A program made the position numbers and the translations under genes. From positions 2,046,001 to 2,110,000 of the forward strand of contig CP016490.1 of assembly GCA_002966495.1 (NCBI GenBank): a DNA stretch of 64,000 nucleotides, in the 5' to 3' direction. Of this stretch, positions 62,846 to 64,000 are shown piece after piece. Each line of letters begins with the position of its first letter. Positions within the stretch are counted from its first letter, which is position 1. The notes under the pieces were generated by a model. It worked only from the letters and a program-made list of their open reading frames with translations, searched no databases and was not told the origin of the DNA. Origin of the DNA: Halomonas sp. GFAJ-1 (lineage in GTDB: Bacteria > Pseudomonadota > Gammaproteobacteria > Pseudomonadales > Halomonadaceae).

Positions 62846-63847
62846 TCAAGGTAAATGTTGATTGGGTGGCTCGCCTTGCTGTAATAGGCTTATCTGCGCT
62901 AACTCTCGCGCTTCGCCGGGCGGCATGCCGAAACGTGCTTTAAACGCGTTATAGAACCAAGAAAGGTTGTTAAACCCAGATCGGAAAGCCACTTCTTGAA
63001 CAGGAGGTGGCGTCAAGGAGGGGGAAGTAAGCTCGTTGAGTGCACTGGTTAACCGCTTTTCTAATAAATAATCCGTAAACGAGGTGCCTTCGTCTCTAAA
63101 TAGAGACCGAATATAGCTGGTTGACACTTTATGGCGCAACGCTAGGTCATCCAGTGATAACGGGAGCCTGAAGTGTGTATTTATATCAATTTTGATTGCT
63201 TTTAAGCGTGCCTTTTTCAAGCTGCTACGACTGGCATGAAAGCCGACACTTCGCTTAGAGCCCAACGTAAGGCAGGCAAGGTCAAACAGTTGGCGGGTGA
63301 TTTGCATCGTAGTGGCGTTATCAATGTCATTACTTTGCTGCGTGAGATCAAGCGCTATGCGTGTGATGTGGTTAAGCGTCTCATTGTGGTGAAAAAGGTG
63401 GTCGTACAGCTTATTAGAGCTTTGTAAAAAAGGCGCCAGCTGAGAGCGTGAAAAGGCAACGCTCAAAAACTCTACGCTATCACCCTGAAAATCAACGCTA
63501 CCCGATTGATAATTCATGACCACACGCGCCGAACCTGGCACACACAAAAGGGACGGGTTTGATTGCAGATTGGATTGCCAAACCCCAGAGCCACCTGGGT
63601 GAATAAGAAACGTAATATCGTCATTACCGTCTGTCACTTGCCTTTTGCCACGAGTTGCTTTTAACGAAGATGTGGTGACGTGGGCAATCGAAACACCGGG
63701 AAGTAATCGAACTCTTGTTTGAATATCGGGATGTGTGTTTTTTTGGGCATGAAGCTCAACGTTTGCCATTGCACCGTAAGCTTCTTGTGCAGCCTCTAAT
63801 CTATCTTCTGGTTCAAACTGATTGGTCGAGAACGAAATGAACGCCAT
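62846..63847 (-). CDS. AraC-family transcriptional regulator
   Basis: A 333-residue regulator. The C-terminal ~100 residues hold two helix-turn-helix motifs (LSLDDLALRHKVSTSYIRSL, then VQEVAFRSGFNNLSWFYNAF, KARFGMPPGEAR), the AraC/XylS signature. The N-terminal ~200 residues resemble the AraC-binding-like domain of regulators such as those of aromatic or choline-type catabolism; the ligand is unknown. It points toward the IS30 remnant, and its own target genes probably lie to the right of the window. Confidence 0.92.
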   Translation of the reverse strand: MAFISFSTNQFEPEDRLEAAQEAYGAMANVELHAQKNTHPDIQTRVRLLPGVSIAHVTTSSLKATRGKRQVTDGNDDITFLIHPGGSGVWQSNLQSNPSLLCVPGSARVVMNYQSGSVDFQGDSVEFLSVAFSRSQLAPFLQSSNKLYDHLFHHNETLNHITRIALDLTQQSNDIDNATTMQITRQLFDLACLTLGSKRSVGFHASRSSLKKARLKAIKIDINTHFRLPLSLDDLALRHKVSTSYIRSLFRDEGTSFTDYLLEKRLTSALNELTSPSLTPPPVQEVAFRSGFNNLSWFYNAFKARFGMPPGEARELAQISLLQQGEPPNQHLP

Positions 63848-64000
63848 TGCTTCACCTTTCCGCTAACGCTATTGATATTGTTTGAGTGCAATAGCGTTGA
63901 CATTTTCCTCTACTTTTGACGCAAGAGGTGTGGTGCGTGTGTAGGAGCTGAGGCTGGTAAAAAGCTAAGCTTTGAATTGCTTGCATGTAGCTCGCGTCTG

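Overview
The window reads as a chromosome segment of a gammaproteobacterium, most likely a Halomonas-type (Halomonadaceae) marine or halophilic species. Reasons: the gammaproteobacterial order ptsP - lgt - thyA - folA at the left end, an OmpC-type porin, a WcaJ/Wzx/Wzy/WaaL polysaccharide cluster, an ABC-type (kps) capsule operon, and a full Kdo pathway. The genus is an inference from gene order and protein style; no rRNA is present to confirm it.

Layout. 1-8.5 kb is ordinary core: PtsP (5' end cut off by the window), an NRDE/TANGO2-type protein, a membrane-bound receiver protein, a TauE exporter, Lgt, ThyA, FolA, a ProQ/FinO-domain RNA chaperone and a porin with a strong terminator. A gene-free stretch of nearly 1 kb leads into a Wzy-type surface polysaccharide locus (9.5-19.8 kb) with ugd, Wzz-like, Wzy-like, an Alg14/Alg13-like split glycosyltransferase pair, GT4, a WcaJ-like initiating transferase, WaaL-like, a Wzx flippase and GT25. 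20-23.4 kb is insertion-sequence wreckage: a decayed IS3 end, an IS66 element with an internal deletion, a 5'-truncated IS3 orfB and the last ~70 codons of rfbC. 23.5-34.6 kb is accessory: an AAA-ATPase/PD-(D/E)XK protein, then an island with two leftward gene sets (tyrosine recombinase, DEAD/DEAH helicase, wHTH-like protein; and two very large recombinase-like proteins plus an unknown). Between the two sets lies a 0.5 kb region with three copies of a bipartite motif and a perfect palindrome.

35.5-56.0 kb is a group-2-like capsule operon. It starts at an ops/JUMPstart element (RfaH-type antitermination) and runs lipoprotein, kpsD, kpsM, kpsE, [a four-helix-bundle gene broken by two IS3 elements], a beta-CASP metallo-ribonuclease, kpsT, a giant KpsC-like protein fused to a GT29 (sialyltransferase-type) domain, an HMGL-type aldolase, a CMP-ulosonate synthetase, a HAD phosphatase, two hexapeptide acyltransferases, kdsA, a kdsB-kdsC fusion and kdsD/kpsF. 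The part from kpsC to the acyltransferases is distinctly AT-rich, as expected of a serotype-specific cassette.

The most unusual signal is a set of heptanucleotide (TCACNNN / NNNGTGA) tandem arrays placed in the intergenic spaces of this capsule operon and apparently nowhere else in the window. Two arms in opposite orientation flank the four-helix-bundle gene (S23/IVP/Avd-like family). A gene-less pair of arms sits between kpsD and kpsM. An 18-unit array makes up almost the whole leader of kpsT. A G9 tract lies just before the four-helix-bundle start codon. I regard array plus four-helix-bundle gene, possibly with the neighbouring RNase, as the best candidate for an undescribed system here.

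56-62.8 kb supplies sugar nucleotides but is partly broken: a galE fossil, intact pgm, a tnpB (IS605/IS1341-type) element abutting a pgi gene that has lost its 5' half, intact galU and cysQ, then an internally deleted IS30-like element and an AraC-family regulator. Pgm and GalU would make UDP-glucose, which Ugd turns into UDP-glucuronate for the surface polysaccharides. KdsD, KdsA, KdsC and KdsB would make CMP-Kdo for the capsule linker and LPS.
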